A DNA stretch of 64,000 nt from Skeletonema tropicum (GCA_037178625.1 CM074135.1:622001-686000); one strand, 5' to 3'. Shown: positions 51,399 through 63,020, numbered from the stretch's first letter. The notes: a model not told the origin generated them from the letters alone. Made by a program: numbers and translations.

Positions 51399-54242
51399 CT
51401 ATGTTGTTTCTATCACATTCTTGATCAGTTCGGATATCTTTACTTTCGGCGCTGACCTACTCTGTCCAGACGAAACTTTTCCATCCACAACAGTGTTTGA
51501 CGTGACATCCTTGTGGTCCAGAAGTTCATCAATTTGCTCATCAATAGCGAATGCTCTGATCCAGATACTTCGCACAGGTCTCTTCTGACCTATTCTCCTC
51601 ACGCGATCCTCTGCTTGATTTACATCACCAGGAGTCCATGGACGATCGACAAGAATCACTGTACAGGCAGCAGTCAAAGTGAGTCCAACTCCTCCAGCTC
51701 CATATGTGCACACAAATACCGGTGAGAGACCCGACTGGAAATTGTCCACCATCAACTGCCTCTTTTTCGTTGGTGTTTCTCCTGTGAGCACCTCTCCAGC
51801 CCAGTCCATGCCTTCCAGCTTCTGGTGTATCTGCTTCGCAATGTCCACAAAGCTCGTAAACACGACGATTGAGGACTCTTCGTTCAAAATTGAATTCGCC
51901 ATCGTCACTGCTGCATCAACTTTGGCGAAGGAACTAATCTGCCGCAGTCTATTGAAAGGAGTGAGAATATCTTCACTATCTTCTCCCTTTGATGCAGTGA
52001 ATGCTTTCGCGAGATCCTTCAACGCCTGAGTATACCGTTGCTGTTGCAGAGGACCAACAGGAACCGTCCGAAGTTCACGTTTCCGAGGAGGAAGTTCTTT
52101 GCTCATACATTCCTCCTTTGTCATGCGAAAAATATGTGACGCGGTATGAGCATTCAGCTCTCTCAGATTGGAAGATCCAGTTGCAATCCATACTTCCTTT
52201 CCATTCATCATGCGTTGTTGTCCATCACAAAAGTTGGACTCATACCGCATCTGATGGTCCCCGAATGGATGTCGTACTGCCTGTAGGAGAGGAAATAAGT
52301 TGCTAGGCCTACCATTTTTCATCGGTGTTCCCGACAAGAGTAGCACCCCTCTACACTTTTCTGTCTGGGTACGTTGCGTTGATTGCATCAGCTTGAGAGC
52401 ATCCTTGGTTCGTTGACTTGTCATCGACTGCATATTGTGAGCCTCGTCACAGATCACTACGTATCCCTCTGTACAATCATTGATAACTTCTTTGTAAGCA
52501 GACACATTGCTCCAAGAATATATATACATGTCTGGTTCGTCGTCTTCCGGCGGAGTATCTTCCTCTTCCTCTGCCTTCTTTTTCTTTGACTTTCTCTTTT
52601 TTCCAGTTGCATAATAGTCCTCCGAACTCGGCTCGTTCTTCTTCCCCACCGTTTCCTTCTTCTTCTTCTTCTTTGTACCACAATCCACATTCAAGCCAGT
52701 AGCACCAAGCGCAGTCCTTCTCCAATCCTCATGTAAACTAACCGGAGCAATCACAAACACCTTCATCCCCACAAACGTTCGTACAAAAGCCTTGGCCCAA
52801 ACACACCCAATGATTGTTTTTCCAAGTCCCATATCAAATGCCAATATAAGGCGTCTCATTCGAAGAGCTCGTAGTACACCCTCCTTCTGATGATCAGTAG
52901 AGTGTCCATCCGTTTAATAATCGTAGATCAAGTTGGGCATTTTCAATTAAGGATTCAGTGTCATCATCAGTTATTGGTAAGATTCTGGAGGGATCGTATT
53001 GAAGTTCTGGATAGAGTGGTGGTAGAGCTGACTTTTTCTTTGTGGATGATGTTGTAGGTTGTTGTTGTTGTTTGGTTGTTGTTGACAAGTCGTGCTTGGG
53101 TGCTCCAGTAGTTGTAGTAGTAGTAGTAATGTCATTGCTTACTGCACTGGATGATTTTGATGGTGAAGAAGAAGTAGTAGACGAAGATGACAAAAGTTGT
53201 AATTGTTGTTTCTTTTGCAAAGCCTTGAGACGATTTTGTTCCATTCGTAATTTCTGCTCCTCCTGTCAAACCAGCTACTGGTTTTTGAGTTGTAGTAATA
53301 TTATTTGTGACAGCAGCAGTTTCTGGTTGTTTCAAAGCTTGAGTAGTAGTGTTGGTATGTTGTATAGAAGATGATACAGAGACGTGTTGTTGTTGTTGTT
53401 TTGCTTGATGTTTCTTTTCCAATGCTCGTCGTCTATTTTCTTCCATACGAGCCACTTGATCCTTTGTGAGAGTGTTCGTAGTAGTTTGTGCAAGGGCATT
53501 GTGTTTGTCGTCTGCTACGATACTCGGCATCTTTGCTTCTGAAGAACATTGTATAGATGCATTGTCTTGGACATTAGTATGTCGTTGCTCATTCCCTCTA
53601 TTATTTGATGGTTCACTCACTGCACCAGTTGGATTGACAATCATCGACTGTTTCTTTTCCAGCGCTCTTTTTCGATTTTCTTCCATCCTAGCACGTTGTT
53701 CCTCTGTGGGAATGCTGCTGGAACTACTGCTGCTGTTATTGTTACTGTTCATGAGTTGCTGTTGCTGTTTCTGTTTCTTTTCCAGTGCTCTCTTCCGATT
53801 ATTTTCCATCCGTATCCTTTGTTCTTCCGTCACCTTTTGCTGCTGCTGTAGATGTTGTTGAGGAGCATCAATCTTTCGTTTTCGATTATCATCTAAATTG
53901 ACATTCGCTGAAGCGTTCATTGCAACGGTCGCAACAGCGCCAGCAGCAGTAGTTGCAGAGGTTGTTGCATTATTGTACGACACTACACCCCTTCGATATT
54001 GGCCACCGTTATTATCATTGACCGAACCAAACGAAGATGGCATTGCTTCAGCTACATTATTGCTACCAAAACTATTCGACTGAGAAGAGCACGACGCTGT
54101 TGCTGATGCCGTCATCATCGTCTGATCTCTACTAGCTATTCTCCTTCTGAACAGCTTTGTTACGCCGCTCACGGCATTTTTCAAGTGCCGCCTGCCGGTT
54201 GGCTTCGATGCGACGACGTTGCTCTTCTGTGAGAGAATCCAT
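51399..54242 (-). CDS. SNF2-family DNA translocase, SMARCAL1/ZRANB3-like, frame broken three times
   Basis: About 946 aa if read through. The C-terminal half is a complete SNF2 motor: 'HQKEGVLRALRMRRLILAFD' leading to 'MGLGKT' (motif I), 'VVICDEAHNMQ' (II), 'LLLSGTPMKN' (III), 'SSIVVFTSFVD' (IV) and 'DRPWTPGDVNQAEDRVRRIG' (V-VI). Proteins of this group anneal RPA-coated DNA and remodel stalled forks. The N-terminal half carries five copies of an LTEEQR-type motif (separate entries), like the RPA-binding motif of SMARCAL1. An acidic/Lys-rich insert lies between motifs Ia and II. The frame moves by one extra base near 54130, 53272 and 52916. The start is the Met at 54242, which opens motif copy 1. 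Confidence 0.8.
53213..53272 (-). other. RPA-binding-like motif, copy 5
   Basis: Encodes 'QEEQKLRMEQNRLKALQKK', sharing E-E-Q-x-x-R-M-E-x-N-R-x-x-A-L with the other copies. It straddles the frame break at about 53272, and its conservation is what shows that break to be one extra base. Confidence 0.65.
53408..53465 (-). other. RPA-binding-like motif, copy 4
   Basis: Encodes 'LTKDQVARMEENRRRALEKK', the same helix pattern with Lys-Asp in place of Glu-Glu. Confidence 0.7.
53651..53710 (-). other. RPA-binding-like motif, copy 3
   Basis: Encodes 'TEEQRARMEENRKRALEKK', which resembles the human SMARCAL1 N-terminal RPA32-binding helix. Confidence 0.7.
53774..53833 (-). other. RPA-binding-like motif, copy 2
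   Basis: Encodes 'VTEEQRIRMENNRKRALEKK', followed by a Gln run. Confidence 0.7.
54172..54233 (-). other. RPA-binding-like motif, copy 1
   Basis: Encodes 'LTEEQRRRIEANRQAALEK' almost at the protein's N-terminus, the position the motif has in SMARCAL1. Confidence 0.7.
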
Positions 54243-54294
54243 ATCATTTAAAAGACAGATTATTGGGAATCATTTAAAAGACAGATTATTGGGA
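54243..54294. repeat. 26-bp perfect tandem duplication at the SNF2 gene 5' end
   Basis: Two identical, adjacent 26-bp copies (54243-54268 and 54269-54294) containing TTTAAAAGACAGATTATTGG abut the start codon of the SNF2 gene, so they lie in its 5' UTR or promoter. Confidence 0.85.
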
Positions 54295-54801
54295 ATGCTC
54301 TTTCTAGCCTATACTATTTATTTTCGATATTTGGAAGGACACCATCAATATTGCCACTGCCAACCACAATACATACTATTCTTTACACCTGTTTGAACCT
54401 CTAATTTATCGTCGTTATTATTGCACGCAATCGCTCTATTGTATCAACGAAATCAATCAATATCGAGCTCCAAGGAAGTTATTGTAACTTTCTAAAATGA
54501 AATTCCGATACGACACCGGATCTTCGGTTTTTGAAACAAAAATCAAATCAAAAATGCTTGAGTGCACCTATACCATGAAGCAATGACATGCCAACCTCCA
54601 ACCTGTGCCCTATACCAATCATCACACAACTAACTAACAGTGAATCAATATCTATTTATCATTGAGGACACCTTGCAGTACTGTCCTCTGGTATTACTAA
54701 AATCGCCGCAAGACAGCATTGCCAGTGAATCAATCTATCACTCTATCACAATAGACGCTTGACGTGCAACGTGCTGCATACATACTAAAATCACCGACAA
54801 C
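54295..54801. other. Divergent promoter region, SNF2 / RHL1-like
   Basis: These are the 5' flanks of two divergent genes. It is AT-rich, and nothing else was recognised. Confidence 0.35.
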
Positions 54802-56822
54802 ATGGTGAAGTCATCATCAGCCAAGCCAAAGAAGGACGGTGGAAAGGCTGCTACTGCTGCACCTGTCAAAGTCGGCAAAACAACCGCTGCCACCGCTAAA
54901 TCGAAGAAGTCTAAGATTGCACACCCCCTACCAAAATCCTTGGCCTGCATCATCCTCACGAATAACCTATCCACCTCCAAACAGTATCAATAACGATGAT
55001 GATGAAACTGACTCCTCCTCCACCACCACCACCAATAAACAACCATCAGTAGCAACATCACTCCAACCAGGCAAAACCCTCCAACTAAACTGCAACGGGT
55101 GTGATGTCTTTCTCCGTAAATCTGCCGTCCAATCCACATCTGCATCAATTATACCCACTCAAAAGAATGCAACTGGTAAGGGGGCATTGAAACGGTTTTT
55201 GATTGTTTTTCCTGGTAGAATGACTTTGAAGGCTCCAACTGCTGCTCTTGGTAGTGGTGGTGGTGGTGGTGCTAAAAAAGAGGAGGACAGTTCCAAAGAG
55301 GAAGTAAAAAATGACAATACTGACAGCCAAAAGAATGACATTCAAACAAAGATGACAATGCTACAAAAACTGACAACAACAAAGATAACGGGGCAACGAA
55401 ACCAACAGCAGCCAAGAGGAATCCATTTGCACCTACAAATCCACCACAATTATTAGGACGATTGGTAGCTGTACAAGGAGGAAAAGGGGTGGAACAAAAT
55501 AATAATAAGGTGGAATTGCGTATTCCATTTCCATCTGATACCAATGAGAGTAATGGTGATGCAAATGCAAAAGATGGTCAAACTACTCAAACACAACAAT
55601 CACAATCACAACAGAATCAACAATTGATCATGTCAGGTAGAGCCATACCCCTAGCAGGCAAATACATGGTACTCTCCTTCAAACGTACCGGTGGGAAGGC
55701 TTCCAATTCAGCAGCATCTGCAAGCACACTACCCAAACACCAGAAAAAAATGGGGACTGGTTCGATTAATTGCAAGGATATTTTTCGTTCGGTCATTGTG
55801 CTTGGTGATAGTCAATTGTTGTTGGGTACGAAGAAGGAGAAGGTGGATGTTGCAAAAAGTGAGCAAGAGAAACCTATTATACCATTATGTCATTATGGTG
55901 GATCAGAGCGTACTGTTGACGGTGGTGGTAAAACTGACGCGAATACTAACAACACTACTACTACTGCTGCTACAAAGAGAAAGTTCAAATCAGTAGCTGC
56001 GTCCAATTCAGCAAAACAAAATTATGATGGAGATAGTGTGTTGGACTCTGAAAGCAGCGATGAGGATGATGATGATGACATTGAAATGAAAGATGATGGC
56101 AATAGTGATGATGAATTTGTACCAGTGTCTTCCAAGAAGAAGAGGCGAAGCACAATGCAGTAATAGTGCCAGTAAAACGAACAAGAGTAGTGATGGTAGT
56201 GACGACGATACACCCGTAGTTCGAAAGCGCACTCCACGTCGGAGTGCGGCGAAAGCAGCCAAGGTGAAATATGTCGATGATGATAGTGATGTTGACATGA
56301 GCGATGATGATGATGATGATGATACCAAGAGTGATGATGCTACTAGTGAAAAAAGTCCGACAGTTACACAAGAAATTGATGATGATGATAGTGATGTTAG
56401 CAGTGTTGTGGAAGACATTGTACCAAAGAAGAAGAAGAAACGAGGCGCTGCAGCACCACGACGTGCCACCGCTTCTGCACCATCAAGCAAAAAGAGGAAA
56501 CTCTCGGGTGGTTCTTCTTCTTCTCGTAATGGAGATGCTGACGAATCATCCTGCATTGTAATTCGACAGCGATGACGATGATGATGATGACATTACAACA
56601 CCCAAACAGTCACGCCGAACAAATGGATCAAAGAAGAAAGCAACTGGATCCAATAAAAGTGCTGTGTCAAAGGGAAAGGCAACGAAGACAGAAAACACGG
56701 CACCCTCATCACCACTGAAACCTATCTCTCCTCGCCGTAGGAAGAAGGTGTCGCCGAAGAAACCATCACCAAAGAAACCAGTGTCGTTGGACCTAGACGA
56801 TGATCCATTTGCATTTCTATAA
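54802..56822 (+). CDS. RHL1-like DNA-binding protein (topoisomerase VI-associated), frame broken about five times
   Basis: About 670 aa if read through. The N-terminus is Lys/Ala-rich. The centre holds 'LKRFLIVFPGRMTLKAPT', 'NPPQLLGRLVAVQGGKG', 'IPLAGKYMVLSFKRTGG' and 'INCKDIFRSVIVLGDSQLLL'. This order resembles plant RHL1/HYP7, which works with the topoisomerase VI complex in endoreduplication. The C-terminal half is acidic/basic low complexity with many Ser-Asp-Asp runs, a SUMO-interacting-type 'SCIVIDSDDDD', and Pro-Lys-Lys-Ser repeats. The frame changes near 54992, 55310-55345 (net -1 or +2), 56155 and 56567. The RHL1 assignment is moderate. Confidence 0.5.
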
Positions 56823-56888
56823 CAATTCGTTATAGTTGCATAACTACATAAGTTCCTAGATTCTTTAGATGAGTTAAATATATGTTAC

Positions 56889-58543
56889 TTAATTAGACGC
56901 CTCTTCAGTGGTCGGTTTAACCCCCTCTTCCTTCTTTCGTTCCATCTTCCGTTGCCTCTTGCGTGCTTGCGCCTTCTTTGCCGTTACCTTCCTACCAGGA
57001 TCATTCCAGTGCAAACCACCCTTTTCAGCGTTTTTTTGTTGCGCAGTTAATTCCTTCCGGTCCTCTTTCTTTTGAAGTGTGCACTGCCCATGGTCATTTC
57101 TCTCAAGTGTCGTAGTGGGCATTGTGATGTTCTCGGACTGTGCAACTTTACACAGAGCCTTTGTGAGGCAGGATGATTGAGATATGTCATTGAATGTAAC
57201 ACCATCGCTTGTGCTAAAGTGAAGGAGGTAGTCAGGTTCTCTCGCCAGGACTAATACCGAGGAATCTGTTGTGAATCGAACTGCCAGTGGCTGTGATTTG
57301 CACTCCAATGTTTGCTTCTTGTGCAGTGAAACAAAGTTGGACAGTTGAAAGGACGTACTTAGCGATGATTTCTCTTCGACTGGTGGAATCGGGTGAATGT
57401 CAATCGATACAATCTCATCTCTTGCAACAGCTGCAAACTTCGCATCTGGATGAAGCGCAACTGACAGAGGAACTGCCACTGTATGACGATCCAAGCTTTC
57501 CTCCTCTTCCCCCTCGTCGTCAAAGTCTTCGTCAAAATCATCGTCTCCCTCTTCCTCGTTTCCATCATCATTTTCCATCTCATCAGTTTCTTCCTGTGCA
57601 CCTTTCCTTTCACTCTCTTCCTCTTCCATAACATCACCACCCTCTTTCTCCTCCTCCTCAGTCGACTTTTTGATCACAACTGGAAGCATACCAACCTCCT
57701 TACAAGTCTGATAATCCCATAACCGCGATGTTCCATCCCCACTAGCCGTAAGACACAATGACCTATCGTTCGAACAAATGGCATCCATGCACGAAATAAA
57801 GGAGGAATGTCCAAGGAGGTACCCATGAATGATGTGTGTTTCTGGAAAGCACGAGATGCGGACCTTTTCATCTCGATCGGCAGTCAGAATGAATTGTTGT
57901 TGCTGGGTGTTATTGTTGCTACTATTACTACTACTCACAATGTTGAGTCCAGTGAGCATGGATGCAGTATGTCCCAATAACAATCTCTTTGGAGTAGACA
58001 TTGGTTGAACAGCGTCGTTTTCAGTAGCGGTTGAAGAAGGGGCATCCCTTATCGGCACAGGAAACGCAATTGCATCACCTGATAAATCCCCCACAACAAT
58101 CACTTGCAACTCATTCACAGATGTAAATGCAAGACATCTCGTACGTTTGGGTAGGTTGTAAATTGCACTTGGGTACAATAACTTTGCCTTCTCCTCCGAA
58201 CCTCCTCTTTCTGCTTCTTTAGTCGTTGTTGATGGTATAGAATACAAACTTAATGTTTTCACTCCACGAGATACAGCAAAGACCAAGTTGGAATCGATTT
58301 GTGTACAACATACTGCCTGTATTTCATTATTGTCATCATTGTCATTGGACTTGTTGTCGTTTGATTTGTCATTATTAGTTCCATCATCTGATTTCGATGA
58401 TGCAGCTAGCATGCCATCAACTCGTACACAGTTGCATTATTATTCTGTGATGTTTGATCGGATGATATTACTGCAAACGCACGATGATTTAGTGCAGCGA
58501 CGATCACGTTAGAGTTGTGCGAGTGGAGGAGTTGCTTGCTCAT
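56889..58543 (-). CDS. WDR4: WDR4/Trm82-like subunit of tRNA (guanine-N7) methyltransferase, frame broken once
   Basis: About 550 aa. WDR4/Trm82 is the WD40 partner of METTL1/Trm8, which makes m7G46 in tRNA. Diagnostic blocks: 'LLLGHTASMLTGLNIV', 'FILTADRDEKVRISCFPETH', 'LGHSSFISCMDAIC' and 'LCLTASGDGTSRLWDYQTCK'. A long acidic insert (about residues 240-300) and a basic C-terminus ('RKVTAKKAQARKRQRKMERK') are extensions. An uninterrupted frame starts at 58412, but the segment from 58543 ('MSKQLLHSHNSNVIVAALNH') is the expected first blade. Joining the two needs one added base (or two removed) near 58420. This is the one clear break of opposite sign to the others. Confidence 0.8.
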
Positions 58544-59136
58544 AATAATGGCTTTGAGTGTTTTGAGCCAGATCTACGATGATATGATGCGCTAAGTTTA
58601 TGTGAAGGGGATGTGAACGAAAAGAATCTTGATTTTGTGATTTTGTGGTGGAGGGTGGAGGTGGATTGTGCGGTGATGGAGACGGGATGATACTTACTAC
58701 AACTTGATAGGCGAGGGGGTACTGAACTCTCTAGAGTCTTTCATGAGACTACTTCTATATAGAGAGAGGTACCATATAAGTATAAGTGCTGAACTAAAAG
58801 GGGGTATGCTTTTCCCTGAGATAGAAGTGAAACCAAAAATCACCAGAAAGAGTGAGAGTGACACTTGGCACTTTTCTTCCTCGATTGATTGTCTCATATT
58901 TTCATTTCTCTCAATGACTGCCATAAAGCGCGCAGCTCGGGACCTTGATTGGCGTTAGCTTCAGAGCATATCGTAGCCTGTACAGTGGGCAACAAGACCA
59001 GCTGAACGAACGGTGGGGCATGGTTATGTTAGTCGCTTGGTCATCGGTGTAGTTTCATTAGTGATAAAGAAGTTTGCAGGCGCCTGGGAACATCCGTGCT
59101 GATACGCAACATATAATTCGAAGTAGATTATTAAAT
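58544..59136. other. Divergent promoter region, WDR4 / EDR2-like
   Basis: About 590 bp with only short, unconvincing open frames (for example 58704-58958). No RNA gene or repeat recognised. Confidence 0.4.
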
Positions 59137-62100
59137 ATGCAATCCCAATAATGGTGGTGCTGTGGTTGGTGGCATCGATCAACTGGTAGACGAGGATCGA
59201 TGTAATGACCTGGACGGATCGATACTATCATCATCGCTAATTCGGAATGACACCACCGATTCAATCAGCGATGAAGACACAGAAGTGTCACTGGGCTGCC
59301 CCGCATCATTTCCTCCCTCCTCAACTAACGCTGGTGTTGACACAGTTCGCACCGGAGGATGGATCTATCACACCTCCTCCTCCAATAACAATCCGAATCA
59401 TACACCCTCTACAAGTTCCAATATAATAACCAAGACGGTATCTAAAAAGACAAAGGGCAAAAGGCTACCACGCTACTTCGTACTGAGGGGGAACACGCTC
59501 AGTTATTATATGAAACAACACGATGTCAAGGCCAAGGGGACATATGTCTTGACAAGTAGGTGTCAAGTTGGACCGGTAGTAGTCTTAAACTCATTGGATG
59601 AGCCATTGTCCACATACAGTCAGCAGCAGCAGCCGCAAATACAAGATGGGAAAACAACTAAGAAGAAGAAACGGCAACAATTTTTTTATTGTATCCAGGT
59701 AACATGGCCAACCAATAGTAAACCGTCCAAGGATGAAACAATCATGGCCAAGGCCAAGGCAGAGGTTGCAGCAGAACGTGAAAAAGAAGCATTGGTAGAT
59801 AATGTGGCTAGTGCGTCATTTGATGCGGCTGTTGAGCCACCAGCACTACCTGAAAGTGATCCCCTGAGTCCCAAAACATCTCGATCTAAGAAATTTCTTG
59901 GTACGATACGATCACCCAAACCGAAACTTCAAAAAGTTAGCAGTAAGGAAGAAGTGTACAATTCTACTAGGAATTTGGATAGTATGACCCCTAACCCCGC
60001 CTCTATCGCCTCCCAATTTAGACAATAAAGACGACAAGGATGCCAACAACGCCGGTTTTAGGGACACTGGCTTCGGCATCTATGGGTATGACTCCCTTTG
60101 CAGGACAGAAAAGTCCCCACCAACCACCATCCGATGGTATCACGAGTCCCCCACTCAATCACGAGACTGGTCTTGTCAAGCATTACTCCCAACAAATCCA
60201 AAAGCAGGCGAAGAATCGACAAATATCTCAAGAGGAATCGCGCAAGTTAGAGCAGCTCCTTTCTCGACAGGCCAAGAATGAAAAGAGCAAAAAGCGTATT
60301 ATTCAGGGTACGAAGGTTGCGGCTGTGTCCGGTGCTGCCATTACCACTGGAATTCTTACTGCCGGAATCGGTCTTGCGGCAGGTCTACTCTTTGTAGGTA
60401 TTACTGCCGCTGCAGGTGGCAGTGGTGCCGTAGTGGGTGGCAAGGTCTTTGATAAAGCGAAAGGAAAATATTACGAAAGGGAGAATCAGAAACTGTTTCA
60501 TTTAATCCTCGCCGCCAATACTCATGAGGAAGCAATACAATGGAAGATTGCTGTAGAGATGGCGATTAAGGAACTGATTGCGGATGAGGATGATTCCGAA
60601 TCGTGGAGGTTGGATGCCGTACTGAGTTCGGAGGATGTGTCCGTGTCAAGTCCAAAGAGAGGAGGAACTCTCGCACAGGACAACAAAAAATCTAGCAGTA
60701 ATGACTTGACATTTTATGATCCATCTTCGAAATGGGCGCCTATTCAGGGAGGAGGGTTAGCTCTCTGGGGTGCTCTGGGTGGCGGTGGAAATTTACGAAT
60801 CTACCGTGAAGAACGATCGCCGTGGCATCTCGAGGAACAGACTACTCCGATAATACCGCGATTTCGGTCCGATGTGGGTTTTGAGGGGCAACCATTTCCT
60901 CCTCTCAAGGCTAGCTTGGTGTTAAAGGCCAGGTCTTTGGATGCATTTATGAGTTTGATGTGCAGTGGTAGAATCAGTAAACCAATGACTCCTCCTGTGC
61001 CGAATTCGGGTCCAAATTGCCTCATTTCGCATTATTGAAACGATCAATGATCATTTGGATGTAATTCACCTGGTATTCCGCCCTCTCTACTTATTCCCTT
61101 CTTGGACGGCCCCGCGAGACTTTGTGCTGTATCGATTTTGGAAGCACGACGACGATGGAACCTATCAAATTTACTTCGATTCCGTGGAGCATGTGGATTG
61201 TCCAACTGTTGCAGGATATGTTCGTGGAAGAATGCATAGTGTCTACACTATAGCTCCACTGAAACAAAGTAAGGCGAGGCCGATAGGGAGCTCGTCAGTG
61301 CCCGAGGTGAAAGAATGCTTGATGAGTCAAACGGTTCAAGTGGATCCGAGAGGATGGGTACCAACTAGGTTTTCCTTTCTCCGCAATCAAGGATACGGAG
61401 ATGCGTTTGCAATCATGGCTCTGTATCAGATGCTTGATGTCCAAGAGACATTGGACTTTAGTAGGTTTGTAGCGGTGCCAAAATCCTTTACAGACCCTTC
61501 CGAAAAACTCCACAATGGTGTCCAACAAAAAAGATTGTTTACTGAAGAGCCTTCTGCACAGCTCTCTATAAATTCTGGTGATATCTCTGATGACGAAGAA
61601 CTCGACGAAGGCAACTACGAGTTTCAGCAAATAGATGTAGTTAGTGATAGTGCTCCCATAACATCTTCAGAGATAGCTTTGAATCCGCCGCCAACATTGA
61701 AAGACTGGTGGATGGAGCCTGATGCAAACTCTTTCCGTGTGCGTGGCCAGAATTACTTGAATGACAAGCACAAAATCAATGCTGGGCCAAGTCTGTTCCG
61801 CATGTTTGCAGTTGACATTGTTGAAGTTGATACTCCAATCATGGGTGGAATGTGCCCACATCCCAAAGAGCGCGTTCAGTTGGCTCTTGAACGAGAGCGA
61901 GTTGCCAAAGCACAGGGATTACCAAGTGACATGCCGCCCTTCGTCTTCGTCGTAAACATTGCTATGCCTCCATGGCACATGGTATTCTATTATGCTGTTG
62001 ATGATATGTCTAAAATTGATGGCACTGACGGAACTCCATCGTCGAAGCTTTGTCAGAAGTTTCTCTTTGGGGAAGATGATGAATTTAGGCACAACACGTT

Positions 62101-62386
62101 CAAATTAATTCCTTGCATTATCGAAGGCAACTTCATGGTGAGGAAAGCTGTTGGCAGTACACCTGCAATTATGGGCAATAAGATCAAGCAGACATATATC
62201 AAAGGAGATCGATTTTTTGAGTTGATGATTGATACAGGATCTAGTTCAGTAGGTGCTGGCGTGATAAGAATTTGTGTCGGCTATGCAAAGATGATTGTAA
62301 CTGATTTGGCATTTCTATTTGAAGGATACGACGAGAGTACTTTGCCTGAGAAAGTACTTGGTTGTGTGAGGACTAAGGAATGTTGA
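59137..62386 (+). CDS. EDR2-like PH-START-DUF1336 lipid-binding protein, frame broken about four times
   Basis: About 1,080 aa if read through. The layout matches plant ENHANCED DISEASE RESISTANCE 2. First comes a PH domain ('RLPRYFVLRGNTLSYYMKQH' to 'HEEAIQWKIAVEMAIKEL'). Then a START lipid pocket ('LKARSLDAFMSLM', 'VIHLVFRPLYLFPSWTAPRD', 'DFVLYRFWKHDDDGTYQIYF', 'VDPRGWVPTRF'). Last is the DUF1336/EDR2_C domain ('WMEPDANSFRVRGQNYLNDK', 'FVFVVNIAMPPWHMVFYYAV'). The PH domain is split by about 400 residues that include a Gly/Ala-rich hydrophobic hairpin. Starting at the ATG at 59137 needs one base skipped near 59143. Other breaks lie near 60020, 60050 and 61016, all compatible with +1. Confidence 0.8.
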
Positions 62387-62492
62387 ATTTGGCAAGAAAC
62401 TGAGATTTGTCGAGAACTATGAATGAGTTACATGTTGGATGTTTGAGTTTAGTTTGTTAACAAGTATGGTATTTTAATCCAATACATTACGA

Positions 62493-63020
62493 TTACCGCA
62501 AGTAACCCCTTATTGCTTGAACTCCTGCGGCTGCCACCATTGTGTTACAGAGGAAGTAACAAGGAATTGTAAACTTCGCTATTCCAATTTGTTTCAACTT
62601 CTTACCTCCTCCTCTCTTATACGTCGATGCATACATCCGACGCAAGACAACCCAAGCTAAGCTCATGATACCAGCAATTGTCCCATCAACTAACAGTGCG
62701 CACAAGAATGTTCCTACGATAAACATCGGCATTTGTTCCAGCTGATTTGTCAATACGCGTTGCCTGAAATACACCTCCTCATCCTCCTTTACGGGCAAGT
62801 CCCTGTAAGTCTGCTCAAGAATACCTGCGCGGCCCTTTGCCATGCCCACGCTCATCACATCACACAACTCATAACTAATGAGAAACCCGCACACGACAAC
62901 GATAGATGGGGCAAGTTCCTTGAGTATATCGCCTGGAAGGGTCCCTGGCTCACGCCCAAAAAGAAAAGCTAGAGCAGCTCCTTGAAGAGTGAACACGGCA
63001 ACAAGTTTCATTATCATCAT
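62493..63020 (-). CDS. MAPEG-like membrane protein
   Basis: The protein is 175 aa with about four hydrophobic segments. 'RQRVLTNQLEQMPMFIVGTF' has the Arg-x-x-x-N-x-x-E-x-x-P pattern of the MAPEG family, followed by 'LRRMYASTYKRGGGKKLKQI' at the usual place of the Arg-x-x-Y motif. MAPEG members include microsomal glutathione transferases and leukotriene C4 synthase, but substrate cannot be inferred. Three in-frame Met codons lie within the first four residues; any could be the start. Confidence 0.65.
   Translation of the reverse strand: MMIMKLVAVFTLQGAALAFLFGREPGTLPGDILKELAPSIVVVCGFLISYELCDVMSVGMAKGRAGILEQTYRDLPVKEDEEVYFRQRVLTNQLEQMPMFIVGTFLCALLVDGTIAGIMSLAWVVLRRMYASTYKRGGGKKLKQIGIAKFTIPCYFLCNTMVAAAGVQAIRGYLR

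Noticed and set aside
56008..56556. 182-aa minus-strand ORF
   Set aside because: It is antisense to the Asp/Ser/Lys-rich tail of the RHL1-like gene and is pure low complexity.
58704..58958. 84-aa ORF between WDR4 and the EDR2-like gene
   Set aside because: No domain, no conserved pattern and a position within a divergent promoter region; it may be chance.
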